A DNA stretch of 64,000 nt from Geobacillus kaustophilus. Lineage in GTDB: Bacteria > Bacillota > Bacilli > Bacillales > Anoxybacillaceae. Numbering within the stretch: the stretch's first letter is position 1; each line of letters begins with the position of its first letter. The translations under genes and the position numbers were made by a program. The notes under the pieces are model-generated. The model had not been told where the DNA came from. It was given only the letters and a program-made list of their open reading frames with translations, and ran no database searches. The stretch is from assembly GCF_000948285.1 (NCBI RefSeq), contig NZ_JYBP01000003.1, positions 2,666,001 through 2,730,000 of the forward strand, in the 5' to 3' direction. Positions 45,163-54,643 of this stretch are shown here, in pieces.

Positions 45163-46620
45163 CTATCCCTTTATTAAGTTTTTTAATTCCTCTAATCCAT
45201 TTATAATTTCTTTTTCCAAGGCTTCCACTTTTTCAAGTATCACACTTGGCGCTTCATACTGTACTTCTTCGTATACTATTTCTTTATATCTATTAATCGA
45301 AAGGTCATAATCATTTTCCCGAATTTCTTCCACCGGCACAAAGAACGACTGCTCCGTACGCTTTCGTTCCTTTTCCGCTTCACGGTTATGGAATCGTTCA
45401 ATGATGTCCGGAATGTCGTTGTCTTCAATCGGGGTGCGCTTGTCGTCCAACGAGTAGCCATCGGCTTTCATGTCGTAAAACCAGACGTGATCGGTTCCGC
45501 CGACGCCTGTTTTTGTGAAAATCATAATCGCCGTCGACACGCCCGCGTACGGTTTAAAGACGCCGCTTGGCATGGAAATAACCGCTTCTAACTTATGATT
45601 TTCCACAATTTCTTTGCGGATGCCTTTATGCGCTTTCGAGCTGCCGAACAATACCCCATCTGGCACGATGCACGCGCAACGTCCGCCCGTTTTTAAAATG
45701 CGTAAGAATAATGCCAAAAATAAAAGTTCGGTTTTCTTTGTCTTTACAACTTTTAACAAATCATTTGAAACTGCATCATAATCTAACGAACCTTTAAAAG
45801 GCGGATTGGCAAGGACAAGGGTGTATTTGTCCTTATCTTTGTTTTGTTCCGATAACGAGTCGCGATATTCGATATTCGGATTTTCAATGCCATGGAGCAT
45901 CATGTTCATCGCGCCAATCCGCAACATCGTGCGGTCCATGTCAAAACCGTAGAACATATGGTTATTAAAATGTTCTTTTAAACTTTGCACTAAAAATAAG
46001 TCACTGCGATGTTTGCGCAAATATTCGCCCGCCGCGACTAAAAAACCTGCGGAACCGGCGGCCGGATCGACAATAATATCTTCCGGTGTTGGTTTGACTA
46101 ACTCTACCATCATCTTGATAATATGACGCGGTGTGCGGAATTGCCCGTTCGTGCCTGCTGTCGCGATTTTGGATAGCAAATATTCATATAAATCCCCTTG
46201 TAAATCACGGTCTTTCAGCGGGAGCTTATCAATGCCGTCCACAATTTTGGAAAGCATTTGCGGCGTAGGAATCATAAAAATTGCATCGCTCATATACTTG
46301 GCATATGCGGAATTTTTATTGCCATGCAAGCTTTTAATAAAAGGGAATACTTCCTTAGATACGATTTCATACATTTGTGAAGCTTCTAGATTTTTAAACT
46401 TGCTCCAACGCAAGTGTTGTTTATCTTCAGGAAAGATTCGTTCAAACTCAATTCCTAATAAAGCAGCCTCTTGTTCTCTTTGAGTTTCTGCTTCATCGAG
46501 TCCTTTAATAAATAAAAGGTATGTAAATTGTTCAATGACCGTCAGCGGGTTCGTAATTCCGCCCGTCCAAAACGTTTCCCATATTTTATCGACTTTGTTC
46601 TTTAATTCTCCTGTAATCAT
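45163..46620 (-). CDS. hsdM: Type I restriction-modification methyltransferase subunit
   Basis: 485 residues. N-terminal HsdM helical domain (TNPLTVIEQFTYLLFIKGLD), SAM-binding DPAAGSAGF (185-193) and the N6-adenine catalytic NPPF (272-275). Methylates adenine in the HsdS target and protects host DNA. First gene of the operon, directly downstream of the rlmCD terminator in the same orientation. Confidence 0.96.
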   Translation of the reverse strand: MITGELKNKVDKIWETFWTGGITNPLTVIEQFTYLLFIKGLDEAETQREQEAALLGIEFERIFPEDKQHLRWSKFKNLEASQMYEIVSKEVFPFIKSLHGNKNSAYAKYMSDAIFMIPTPQMLSKIVDGIDKLPLKDRDLQGDLYEYLLSKIATAGTNGQFRTPRHIIKMMVELVKPTPEDIIVDPAAGSAGFLVAAGEYLRKHRSDLFLVQSLKEHFNNHMFYGFDMDRTMLRIGAMNMMLHGIENPNIEYRDSLSEQNKDKDKYTLVLANPPFKGSLDYDAVSNDLLKVVKTKKTELLFLALFLRILKTGGRCACIVPDGVLFGSSKAHKGIRKEIVENHKLEAVISMPSGVFKPYAGVSTAIMIFTKTGVGGTDHVWFYDMKADGYSLDDKRTPIEDNDIPDIIERFHNREAEKERKRTEQSFFVPVEEIRENDYDLSINRYKEIVYEEVQYEAPSVILEKVEALEKEIINGLEELKNLIKG

Positions 46621-46724
46621 GCAGTTACCTCCTTATTATTCCCAATATTTAATTATACAATGTTCTGCCACTGTGAAAAACTCCATTATGAACTTCCCCT
46701 ACTTCATGGAAAGATAGTTGATAT

Positions 46725-46760
46725 AAAAATCCGAGAATCTTTTGTAGATCCTCGGACTCA
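46725..46760 (-). terminator. rlmCD terminator
   Basis: TCCGAGGATC...GATTCTCGGA followed by TTTTTAT on the minus strand, separating rlmCD from hsdM. Confidence 0.85.
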
Positions 46761-46775
46761 TACTACATATATCTT

Positions 46776-48149
46776 TTATTTTTTTACGAGCAACGCACAG
46801 CACTCCACATGCGCCGTGTGCGGAAACATATCGACAGGCTGGACTTCGATCGTTTCGTAGCCCCCGTCTTCTAGGATGCGCAAGTCGCGGGCGAGTGTCG
46901 CCGGATTGCACGAGACGTAGACGACGCGCGGCGGCTTCATGGCGATGATCGTCTCTAAAAGCGAGGCGTCGCACCCTTTGCGCGGCGGGTCGACGACGAG
47001 ACAGTCGGCGCGGATGCCTTCCTGATACCAGCGCGGGATGACGTCTTCGGCGGCGCCGACTTCAAATGTAACGTTCGTGATGCTGTTGAGTTCGGCGTTG
47101 CGTCTCGCATCTTCGATCGCTTCCGGAACGATTTCGACGCCGTAGACGTGTTTCGCTTTTTTCGCTAAAAAAAGCGAGATCGTGCCGATGCCGCAGTAGG
47201 CATCGATGACCGTCTCCCCGCCAGTCAGCTCGGCGTACTCAAGCGCTTTGTCGTACAACACTTTCGTCTGCTCAGGGTTGACTTGGTAAAATGAGCGGGC
47301 CGAGATGGCGAATTGAATGTCGCCGATGCGATCGGTGATGTACTCGCTTCCCCATAACACACGCGTTTTGGCGCCGAAAATGACGTTCGTCCGTTCGGGA
47401 TTGATGTTTTGCACGATCGACTTCACATCCGGGATTTCGCGGACGATGTCACGGACGACGTCTTGTTCGTGCGGCAAATGTTCCGTGCGGGTGACGAGGA
47501 CGACCATCACCTCTCCCGTCGCCGCACCGCAGCGGGCGACAATATGGCGGAGAACGCCCTTATGCGTCGTCTCGTCATACGGCGGAATGCCATAGCGCTC
47601 GGCGAGGCGCTTCACCGTCTGGACGACGATGTCGTTTTTCTCCTGCTGGATGAGGCAAGCGTCCATATCGATGATGTCATGGCTCCGCTCTTTGTAAAAA
47701 CCAGCGACTAGGCCCCCTTCGCGCCCGCCGACAGGCACTTGCGCTTTGTTTCGGTAGCGCCATGGGTTCTTCATCCCGATGACGGGGTGGACGATGACGC
47801 CTTCAAGCTTGCCGATGCGGGCGAGCACTTCTTTCACTTGCTTTTCTTTCGCCTTCAGTTGGCCCCCGTAGCTTAAGTGCTGCAGCTGGCAGCCGCCGCA
47901 TTGGCGATAGACGGGGCACGGGGGCTCGACGCGGTCCGGGCTTGGTGCGTACAGCTCGATGAGGCGTCCGTACCCGTATCCTTTTTTCACTTTGATCACT
48001 TTCACGTTCGCCCGCTCGCCGGGAAGCACGTTTTTCACGAACAATGGAAAGCCGTCGACTTTCGCCACCCCGAGCCCGTCATGGGTCAAATCGGTAAATG
48101 TTACGTCATAGTAGTCGTTTTTAGCCACCGGTGCTTGCTGCTTCGTCAT
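46776..48149 (-). CDS. rlmCD: 23S rRNA (uracil-5)-methyltransferase RlmCD
   Basis: 457 residues. TRAM domain (about 10-70), 4Fe-4S cysteines [10 protein letters not shown] and DACLIQQ, SAM motif [25 protein letters not shown] and catalytic Cys in [13 protein letters not shown]. In B. subtilis the YefA/RlmCD enzyme makes m5U at positions 747 and 1939 of 23S rRNA and its gene lies beside dgkB, the arrangement seen here. This supports the name for this copy rather than the paralogue at 33209. Confidence 0.92.
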   Translation of the reverse strand: MTKQQAPVAKNDYYDVTFTDLTHDGLGVAKVDGFPLFVKNVLPGERANVKVIKVKKGYGYGRLIELYAPSPDRVEPPCPVYRQCGGCQLQHLSYGGQLKAKEKQVKEVLARIGKLEGVIVHPVIGMKNPWRYRNKAQVPVGGREGGLVAGFYKERSHDIIDMDACLIQQEKNDIVVQTVKRLAERYGIPPYDETTHKGVLRHIVARCGAATGEVMVVLVTRTEHLPHEQDVVRDIVREIPDVKSIVQNINPERTNVIFGAKTRVLWGSEYITDRIGDIQFAISARSFYQVNPEQTKVLYDKALEYAELTGGETVIDAYCGIGTISLFLAKKAKHVYGVEIVPEAIEDARRNAELNSITNVTFEVGAAEDVIPRWYQEGIRADCLVVDPPRKGCDASLLETIIAMKPPRVVYVSCNPATLARDLRILEDGGYETIEVQPVDMFPHTAHVECCALLVKK

Positions 48150-48212
48150 GTTCGTCTCCTTTCTGCCGAATGGGTTTGTATGGTTAGCGTTCCCTTATTG
48201 GCTTAGAGGCAT

Positions 48213-48241
48213 AAGAAAAGAACAGGATCATTTCCCTGTTC
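48213..48241 (-). terminator. dgkB terminator overlapping the stop codon
   Basis: GAACAGG-GAAATGAT-CCTGTTC followed by TTTTCTTATG on the minus strand; the TGA stop lies in the loop. Confidence 0.8.
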
Positions 48242-49148
48242 TCACTTGTTCCGCCTTGTCTTTCGGCATGATGACTTCCAGATGGCGGTACAAATTGACA
48301 AATTCCCCTGGAAGCATGCCGCCAAATTCGCCGTCTAAGTTCAGCTGCATCGGCGAGCGCACTTTCACCCGGTTCGCTTTCGTATAAATAATGTGCGGAT
48401 CGTTGATATGCTCGCCGCGCGCAGCCAGCGTGACCAGACGGATAAACTCGGCCAAGTTCGTTTTCTTGACAATGATAAAATCAAACAGGCCGTCATTCAA
48501 TGATGAGTCAGGCGCCAGTTTTTCAAAGCCGCCGACTGAGTTCGTGAGGGAGACCAAAAACATCATGATTTCGCCTTCGAAGATTTTGCCATCGTACTCG
48601 ATTTGCGCTTCGGTCGCCTTAATGGACGGAAGCATTTCGATTCCTTTTAAGTAATAGGCGAGCTGGCCAAGCATCGTTTTCAGCTTGCTCGGCACTTCGT
48701 AGGTGAGCTCCGTCAGGCGGCCGCCGCCGGCGATGTTGATGAAATAGCGCGTTTTGTCTTCGTTCGTCACAGAGCCGATGTCAATCGGGACGGGCTCGCC
48801 CGTGGCAATCACCTCGCACGCCCCTTCGATCGAGCGCGGCACGCCGATCGCGCGGGCGAAATCGTTCGTCGTCCCGACGGGGATCACGCCTAATTTCGGC
48901 CGATGCGGCTGATCGGCAATGCCGTTGACGACTTCGTTGATCGTTCCGTCGCCGCCCGCGGCAACGACAAGGTCAAACCCCCGCTCCGCCGCCCGCCGAG
49001 CTGCATTGGTCGCATCCCCTGGCCCTTCAGTCGCATGGCATGACGTTTCATAGCCCGCTTTTTCCAACCAGACGAGCACATCGGGCAAATGGCGCTTAAA
49101 CAGCTCGCGCCCCGATGTCGGATTATAAATGATTCGAGCTCGTTTCAT
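48228..49148 (-). CDS. dgkB: Diacylglycerol kinase DgkB
   Basis: 306 residues. Start at MKRARIIYNPTSGRELF (49148), as in B. subtilis DgkB; an ATG two codons earlier is also possible. The lipid-kinase signature AAGGDGTINEVVNG and GVIPVGTTNDFARAIG are present. It phosphorylates diacylglycerol released by lipoteichoic acid synthesis, returning it to phosphatidic acid. Followed by rlmCD, as in B. subtilis. Confidence 0.93.
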   Translation of the reverse strand: MKRARIIYNPTSGRELFKRHLPDVLVWLEKAGYETSCHATEGPGDATNAARRAAERGFDLVVAAGGDGTINEVVNGIADQPHRPKLGVIPVGTTNDFARAIGVPRSIEGACEVIATGEPVPIDIGSVTNEDKTRYFINIAGGGRLTELTYEVPSKLKTMLGQLAYYLKGIEMLPSIKATEAQIEYDGKIFEGEIMMFLVSLTNSVGGFEKLAPDSSLNDGLFDFIIVKKTNLAEFIRLVTLAARGEHINDPHIIYTKANRVKVRSPMQLNLDGEFGGMLPGEFVNLYRHLEVIMPKDKAEQVRTGK

Positions 49149-49283
49149 CGTCATCAACCTACTTCCCCTTTTTCCATTCCACTCGTTCCCATCATAGCGA
49201 AACAATGCTTTATGCGCAACTAGGAAGAGCGCCTCGAGCGCATGCTTGTTATTCAGCAAGGATGTGCAACTTGCGCACCGCGA

Positions 49284-49316
49284 AGAAAAGCGCCCTTGGT
49301 TCGATCAAGAGCGCCG
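49284..49316 (-). terminator. Flotillin operon terminator
   Basis: GCGCTCTTG-ATCGAAC-CAAGGGCGC followed by TTTTCTT on the minus strand. Confidence 0.8.
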
Positions 49317-49326
49317 TACACCATGT

Positions 49327-50847
49327 TCATGACTGGCTCGCATTCTCGTTCTCGGAAACGGCTGGCTTGGTCGTGACGGCCGATGATGCGCTGCTTGCCG
49401 TGAGATTCTCAAGCAGCTGCTTCACATCGATGCCCGTCGATGCTTTTAACGTCTCCTGCAAGCTCGCCATTAAGTTCGTCGCATAGCCCGTGACGCGGTT
49501 GGCGCCGCCCCCCGCTCCTGAGCCGGTGTCGACGATCGTCAGCTTCTCGATGTTCGCCAGCGGGCTCGCCACCTGCTTCGCGTATTCTGGAAGCATCTTG
49601 ATGATCATGTCGAGCACAGCTGCTTGGCCGTAGCGCTCGAACGCTTCGGCGATCTTTTGTTTCGCTTCCGCTTCGGCGAGACCTTTCAGGCGGATGATTT
49701 CCGCTTCCGCTTCCCCTTTGGCTTTCTCTGCTTCGGCTTTCGCCAACCCATCGAGGCGGATGCGCTCCGCTTCCGCTTTCGCCAGCGTTTCGACGCGGTA
49801 TTTTTGCGCATCGGCTTCGGCAATTTGCTTCGCCTTTTCCGCCGCCGCTTTTTGTTCGATCGCATAGCGTTCGGCGTCGGCTTTTTTCTTCACCTCGGAG
49901 TCGTATTGCCGCTCGCGGCGCAAAATTTCTTTTTCTTCAAGCTCGATTTGTTTTTGCCGCTCGATAATTTTAATTTGCATTTGCTGGGCCATGACTTCCT
50001 GCTTCGCCTTCGCTTCTTCCAGATGGTACGCCTGATCGGCGCGCGCTTTGGCGATATCTTGTTCACGGCGGAACTCAGCGAGCTTCAGTTGGTTGATTTT
50101 CTCCGCCTCCGCGATTTCCGTCAGCCGCTCCAGTTCCGCTTTGCGCGCTTCTTTATCCGCTTCGGCGCGCTTAATGCGCGTCTCTTTTTCCGCCTCGGCG
50201 GTTGCGATATCGGCGTCGCGCTTCACTTGGGCGATGCGAGGCTTCCCGAGCGCATCGAGGTAGCCGTTTTTGTCGCGCACGTCTTTGATCGTGAATGAGA
50301 CGATGACCAACCCCATTTTCGCCAAGTCTTGCGAAGCGACGCGCTGCACTTCCTGGGAGAATTTATCGCGGTTTTTGTAAATTTCTTCAACCGTCATCGA
50401 CCCGAGAATGGAGCGGAGATGGCCTTCAAGCACTTCCCGCGCTTCGTTTTCCATATCCTGACGCGTTTTGCCTAAAAACTGCTCGGCCGCAGTCGCGATT
50501 TCGCCGATCGAGCTGCCGACTTTAATGATCGCCACCCCGTCGGCCATGACAGGAACCCCTTGTTCCGTATACACTTCCGGCGTTTGCACATCGAGCTTGA
50601 TCGACAATAAACTAAGCGGCTCGGCCTGTTGGAAAATCGGCACGACAAACGTCCCGCCGCCGCGGACGATTTTGATTTTGTTTCCAGATTCATCGACATG
50701 AACGTTTTTGCTTCCTAAGTAGCTCCCGGTGACAATGAGCGCCTCGTCCGGCCCGACGGTGCGGTAGCGGGCGATAAAAATAGCGATGAGTCCGACAAGA
50801 AGCAAGACGACGACGCCGATCACCACAAGCCATGGCGCAATAGCCAT
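49327..50847 (-). CDS. floT: Flotillin-like membrane scaffold protein
   Basis: 506 residues. N-terminal hydrophobic anchor (WLVVIGVVVLLLVGLIAIFI), SPFH/PHB domain (about 30-190), then a long coiled coil rich in Ala/Glu/Lys with repeats such as AEAEKAKGEAEAE, and a short variable tail. Flotillins organise functional membrane microdomains. It follows an NfeD-type gene by 22 bp, the standard yuaF-floT pair. Confidence 0.95.
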   Translation of the reverse strand: MAIAPWLVVIGVVVLLLVGLIAIFIARYRTVGPDEALIVTGSYLGSKNVHVDESGNKIKIVRGGGTFVVPIFQQAEPLSLLSIKLDVQTPEVYTEQGVPVMADGVAIIKVGSSIGEIATAAEQFLGKTRQDMENEAREVLEGHLRSILGSMTVEEIYKNRDKFSQEVQRVASQDLAKMGLVIVSFTIKDVRDKNGYLDALGKPRIAQVKRDADIATAEAEKETRIKRAEADKEARKAELERLTEIAEAEKINQLKLAEFRREQDIAKARADQAYHLEEAKAKQEVMAQQMQIKIIERQKQIELEEKEILRRERQYDSEVKKKADAERYAIEQKAAAEKAKQIAEADAQKYRVETLAKAEAERIRLDGLAKAEAEKAKGEAEAEIIRLKGLAEAEAKQKIAEAFERYGQAAVLDMIIKMLPEYAKQVASPLANIEKLTIVDTGSGAGGGANRVTGYATNLMASLQETLKASTGIDVKQLLENLTASSASSAVTTKPAVSENENASQS

Positions 50848-50869
50848 AATGTGTTTCCCCTTTCATTGT

Positions 50870-51409
50870 TCAGATGGAAAGATGATATGGATCGTGCTTC
50901 GCTACGACCGCGACGCCGTTTTCCATTTGCACGACGATCACGTCTTCTCCCGATGGAATGGGTTCATGGTTTACACTTTTCGCGGGTTTGGCCACCGCGC
51001 CGCTTTTGCGGGAAATGAGAATTTCACCAAACCCATCAGGCGGCACCGAGACGATCACTTTGGCAAGCAACCCTTCCAAATCGGCGTCCGTATACCCAAG
51101 CGACGCCTCGGCTGAGCGGAGCGGCAAAAAGACGAAAAAGTGCAAAAGCAGCACGATCGCAAGGGCCACCCCAACGCTTAGACCGAAGATCAAGCCCGAT
51201 GACCAATCCGTATACCATTCAGCCAACAATCCGACGGCGCTGCCGACAATGAAAAACGATAGAATCAGCTGCGGACTGAACAACGGGTGGTCCACTACGT
51301 CAAATACGCCCTCTAGCACATCACTAAGGAAAAAATACACAACCGTCAACAACGCACTAACAACAAGCACCGTCCCGTACACGACTTCAGGTGAATGGCC
51401 GAACAACAT
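50870..51409 (-). CDS. yuaF: NfeD-like membrane protein (YuaF type)
   Basis: 179 residues. Four predicted membrane helices in the first 115 residues, followed by an OB-fold (LGYTDADLEGLLAKVIVSVP and the end VIVVQMENGVAVVAKH). NfeD proteins partner with flotillins encoded next door. First gene of the operon. Confidence 0.9.
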   Translation of the reverse strand: MLFGHSPEVVYGTVLVVSALLTVVYFFLSDVLEGVFDVVDHPLFSPQLILSFFIVGSAVGLLAEWYTDWSSGLIFGLSVGVALAIVLLLHFFVFLPLRSAEASLGYTDADLEGLLAKVIVSVPPDGFGEILISRKSGAVAKPAKSVNHEPIPSGEDVIVVQMENGVAVVAKHDPYHLSI

Positions 51410-51620
51410 CCCCCTCCCTCCTTTCCCCTCACCTATTCATACGGGCTAGGTGGCCTTCGGTTTCATCATTTTTCCATCATCATCAAAATTCGACAATCTT
51501 CCCCCGATTTCCTTTCTTTGAACAAAAACCTCTATGAAAAATGCTTTGGACAGGCAGGATTTTGCGTTGTGTAGGGCGAATAAAGCGATGGGAATCTAAA
51601 AATACATAGGGAGGGAGACC

Positions 51621-52487
51621 ATGTCAGAAACGCGCATTGACCATGATCGCCTGTTTAAAGAGTTGTTAAGTACATTTTTTGAAGAATTCGTTCTCCTCTT
51701 CTTTCCGCGTGTATACGAGCATGTTGACTTTCACCATCTTTCCTTTTTATCAGAAGAAGTGTTGACCGATGTTACTGCAGGGGAAAAACATCGAGTCGAT
51801 CTATTGGTCGAGACAAAGCTAAAAGGGGAAGATGGGCTGATCATTGTCCACATCGAACACCAAAGTTACATCCAACCCACTTTTTCAGAGCGAATGTTCA
51901 TTTATTTCAGCCGCTTATTTCAAAAACACCGCCGCCGTATTCTCCCGATCGCCATCTTCAGCTATGACGCCACTCGCGGTGAACCTTCCTCTTTCACTGT
52001 GGAGTTTCCGTTTTTGACCGTTCTCGATTTCCGTTTTTTGACCATAGAATTGCGCAAACTCCCGTGGCGCGAGTACATCCGTCAGGACAACCCGGTCGCC
52101 GCCGCTTTGTTAAGCAAAATGGGGTATAATGAAGACGAAAGGATCGAAGTGAAAAAAGAGTTTTTGCGCATGCTCATTCGTCTCGAGCTGGATGAGGCGA
52201 AACAGCGGCTGTTGTTCGGCTTTTTCGAAACGTATTTGCGGTTATCGGAGGAAGAAGAAATCCGATTGCGAAATGAGGTGAATACAATGGAGGAGAAGGA
52301 GGCCGCCAAAGTCATGGAACTCATCGTTTCATACGAACAAAGAGGCATGGTGAAAGGAATGGAGAAAGGAATGGAAAAAGCAAAGATGGATGTTGCAAAA
52401 CGAATGTTGGCAAAAGGATATGATGCCGACACGATTCATGAACTGACCGGACTACCGCTTGAAAAGATTGAACAAATGAAGAAGTAA
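51621..52487 (+). CDS. Rpn/YhgA-like PD-(D/E)XK nuclease-family protein
   Basis: 288 residues from ATG after GGGAGGGAG. The nuclease core appears as HRVDLLVETK and LIIVHIEHQSYIQPTFSERM, with the Asp and Glu-X-Gln of the transposase_31/Rpn group, and a C-terminal tail with MVKGMEKGMEKAKMDVAKRM typical of these proteins, then LPLEKIEQMKK. Related Rpn proteins promote RecA-independent recombination in E. coli; others spread as multicopy genes. Monocistronic. Confidence 0.85.
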   Translation: MSETRIDHDRLFKELLSTFFEEFVLLFFPRVYEHVDFHHLSFLSEEVLTDVTAGEKHRVDLLVETKLKGEDGLIIVHIEHQSYIQPTFSERMFIYFSRLFQKHRRRILPIAIFSYDATRGEPSSFTVEFPFLTVLDFRFLTIELRKLPWREYIRQDNPVAAALLSKMGYNEDERIEVKKEFLRMLIRLELDEAKQRLLFGFFETYLRLSEEEEIRLRNEVNTMEEKEAAKVMELIVSYEQRGMVKGMEKGMEKAKMDVAKRMLAKGYDADTIHELTGLPLEKIEQMKK

Positions 52488-52500
52488 TGCGAAGACAAGG

Positions 52501-52582
52501 GGCTTTCTCCCTGGTATTCCATTCCAGATTATCGTCGCCCGATCTCTCCAAAACTTCCAGAAATCCCCAGGGAGAAAGGCCT
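52501..52582 (+). repeat. Inverted repeat with long loop downstream of the Rpn gene
   Basis: GGCTTTCTCCCTGG and CCAGGGAGAAAGGCC are complementary over 14 bases with about 52 bases between. It could terminate the Rpn gene or the convergent gene, but the loop is long for a normal terminator. Confidence 0.5.
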
Positions 52583-52596
52583 GTTTATCGCTGTTC

Positions 52597-52947
52597 TCAT
52601 CCATTTTGACTGACATCCCGATCCTCGGAAAGCCCCACCCGTTCAAGCTCCCGCCCAAGCCGGCCCGTAAGCATGAGCCCGTACATGCGGAAATCGGCCC
52701 GAAGCGACCAAAGCGGATGGCCGAAGGTGGCGGGTTTGTTTCCTTCGATGAAAAAATGGCTGAACCACGCGAGCGCATAGGCGGCCACTGGTGCGCCGAG
52801 CAGCCACCATGCGTTCCTCGTCACGATCGCGATGATGACAAACAAAAACACGAAGCTCGTTCCGACAAAATGCCATCTCCGCGTCGCCCGTTTGCGGTGT
52901 TGCGTCAAGTAAAACGGCCAAAATTCTTCATAATCGCGGAACTCCAT
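52597..52947 (-). CDS. DUF962/Mpo1-like membrane protein
   Basis: 116 residues with YEEFWPFYLTQHRKRATRRW, HFVGTSFVFLF and WFSHFFIEGNKPATFGHPLW. The conserved His residues and two hydrophobic segments match the Mpo1/YGL010w family; yeast Mpo1 is an iron-dependent 2-hydroxy fatty acid dioxygenase. Activity in bacteria is not established. It overlaps the upstream membrane protein gene by 20 bp. Confidence 0.85.
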   Translation of the reverse strand: MEFRDYEEFWPFYLTQHRKRATRRWHFVGTSFVFLFVIIAIVTRNAWWLLGAPVAAYALAWFSHFFIEGNKPATFGHPLWSLRADFRMYGLMLTGRLGRELERVGLSEDRDVSQNG

Positions 52948-53290
52948 CTCCCCCTCCCCCTTTCACTTTCGCCGATGCGGCCCGCCGCCCGCGAATGCCT
53001 CGAACGAGCAGCACCCAGTACCCGATCATGTACAGAAACAGCACGAGCGACAGCCACGCCCACCATTGCCCTGTGGCGAGGGATTGCTGCCAATAGGCGA
53101 ACGGATCGACGCCGACCCTAGCGATCGTATGGAAGTTATTGAGAAAAAACAACAGCACTGCGAGCATAGCAACGAGCGAATACCAACGGCGAACCGTTCC
53201 TTTCACCAGCATCACCACACCGACAATCAATGTGGCAATGCACATAATGTAGTATAACATGGACATCCATAGCGGCGCACTCGGACCCAT
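52928..53290 (-). CDS. Small membrane protein, unknown function
   Basis: 120 residues from ATG at 53290, seven bases after AAGGGG; a longer frame to 53548 has no SD. Three or four hydrophobic helices (MLYYIMCIATLIVGVVML, WYSLVAMLAVLLFFL, WWAWLSLVLFLYMIGYWVLL) and a basic C-terminus. Coupled to the Mpo1-like gene. I do not recognise the family with certainty. Confidence 0.7.
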   Translation of the reverse strand: MGPSAPLWMSMLYYIMCIATLIVGVVMLVKGTVRRWYSLVAMLAVLLFFLNNFHTIARVGVDPFAYWQQSLATGQWWAWLSLVLFLYMIGYWVLLVRGIRGRRAASAKVKGGGGDGVPRL

Positions 53291-53547
53291 TTCAAATCCC
53301 CTTCCATCCGTAATGATGGTCATATTCGATGAAAGCAAAAAGAGTTCCTTCCTGTTGGAACGATGTTCCCTTCCTCCGTGAGGGAGCGGTTGCTCAAATT
53401 CAACATACATTTGGCTCGTCCCCGCAAAGCTTCCCTTCATAATTAATAGTGTTTTCAAGTTGCTGGGATGGGTGGGTGAAAACAGAAGGACGTAACGCTT
53501 AGGACGGCATCTCCTCGATTTTTTGGACCATGCCCCCTCAGTTGTCA
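53291..53547. other. Intergenic stretch, no gene seen
   Basis: Contains a GTTCCTTCCTGTTGGAAC dyad and a CTCCGTGAGGGAG hairpin but no convincing reading frame. It marks the border between core-like genes and the AT-rich pair that follows. Confidence 0.3.
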
Positions 53548-54594
53548 TTAATTCGCTTTTGTTATGTTTAACACTTGAGCATCAATGCCTAATTCCAGTT
53601 CATTAATTTTTTTAAACTCTTGATTATATATATAAACTTTTTTGTGTTGATCAATCACGACTAAATGTTGATTCCAATTTGTGATATTAGTGGGGTTATC
53701 CGCCAATTTGACTTTTTCCGCTTCTTGACTTCCTTCTATCTTTAAAACTTCAATAAAGGATTTCCGATCATGAGGCTCATACAAGATAAGGATTTTATTA
53801 TTCAAGATAGCCATCTCTTTCGTCCCTTGTTTTAATTTCAACTCTTTAGAAATTACACCATTCTTTATATAATAGAGTTTATTTTTATTAGACGGGGCTC
53901 CAGCTGCCTCGTCATTTGCCAATCCAATCATCATATCTTTGTAAAACAATATTTGATTTGGCACATGAGGTTGATCCATTTTTAAAACTTTATACAACTT
54001 CCAAGTATCGAAATCAAAACGATAAATGTTTGACTGATTATTTTCGCAAAGTGAAGGAAAATAAGCGCTACTTCCAACCTTAATCATTGATTGCACGATT
54101 CCGTTGACGGTAAATTCTTTGACGAACTTATTGCTCCTTAAATCATACAGCCCTAGCTTCGTAACGGGGAGTCCTTCGCGATTTGTCAAAGAAAGAGAAG
54201 AGTCCATCAATAAATATCCATTGGACGACACAACATTCATAGGACCAAAATCTTTCACCTTTTGGTATTTGGCTTGGCCGTTAGAGAATTCTGTTATCCC
54301 TGCAAAATGATGCTCCGGCGAATAAGTAGGAGCTAGCAATTTTTTCGTATGTTTATCGTAAACAGAAGTGTGCATAAACCTTTCATTGTAAATTTCACGC
54401 TTCGTCAAATTTCCGTTATTCTCGTCAATTACAACGATTCTATTGGGGGTATTTATCAATAGATCTGGATTATTAACATCAAAAGAAACCTTAACATTGG
54501 AGCTCTCGTTTGATTTGAACCACACATATCCTCCTGCCAAAATCGCTATCAACAAAAAAACAAAAAATAGTAATGATATGTAAGTTCTTCTCAT
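53548..54594 (-). CDS. Membrane-anchored extracytoplasmic protein, probably beta-propeller-like
   Basis: 348 residues from ATG at 54594 after GGGAGG. One N-terminal transmembrane helix (YISLLFFVFLLIAILAGGYVW trimmed to residues 5-25) and a large outside domain with regular beta-strand patterns repeating about every 40 residues (for example NRIVVIDENNG, KLGLYDLRSNKFVKE, IYRFDFDTWKLYK, HLVVIDQHKKVYIYNQ), like a propeller. AT-rich compared with its neighbours. It follows the secreted YiiX-type gene by about 50 bp and probably works with it. No family recognised. Confidence 0.6.
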   Translation of the reverse strand: MRRTYISLLFFVFLLIAILAGGYVWFKSNESSNVKVSFDVNNPDLLINTPNRIVVIDENNGNLTKREIYNERFMHTSVYDKHTKKLLAPTYSPEHHFAGITEFSNGQAKYQKVKDFGPMNVVSSNGYLLMDSSLSLTNREGLPVTKLGLYDLRSNKFVKEFTVNGIVQSMIKVGSSAYFPSLCENNQSNIYRFDFDTWKLYKVLKMDQPHVPNQILFYKDMMIGLANDEAAGAPSNKNKLYYIKNGVISKELKLKQGTKEMAILNNKILILYEPHDRKSFIEVLKIEGSQEAEKVKLADNPTNITNWNQHLVVIDQHKKVYIYNQEFKKINELELGIDAQVLNITKAN

Positions 54595-54643
54595 AAACAA
54601 TGCCTCCCTAATGAAATTTTAGGACACAGCCACCAGCTGTGTC

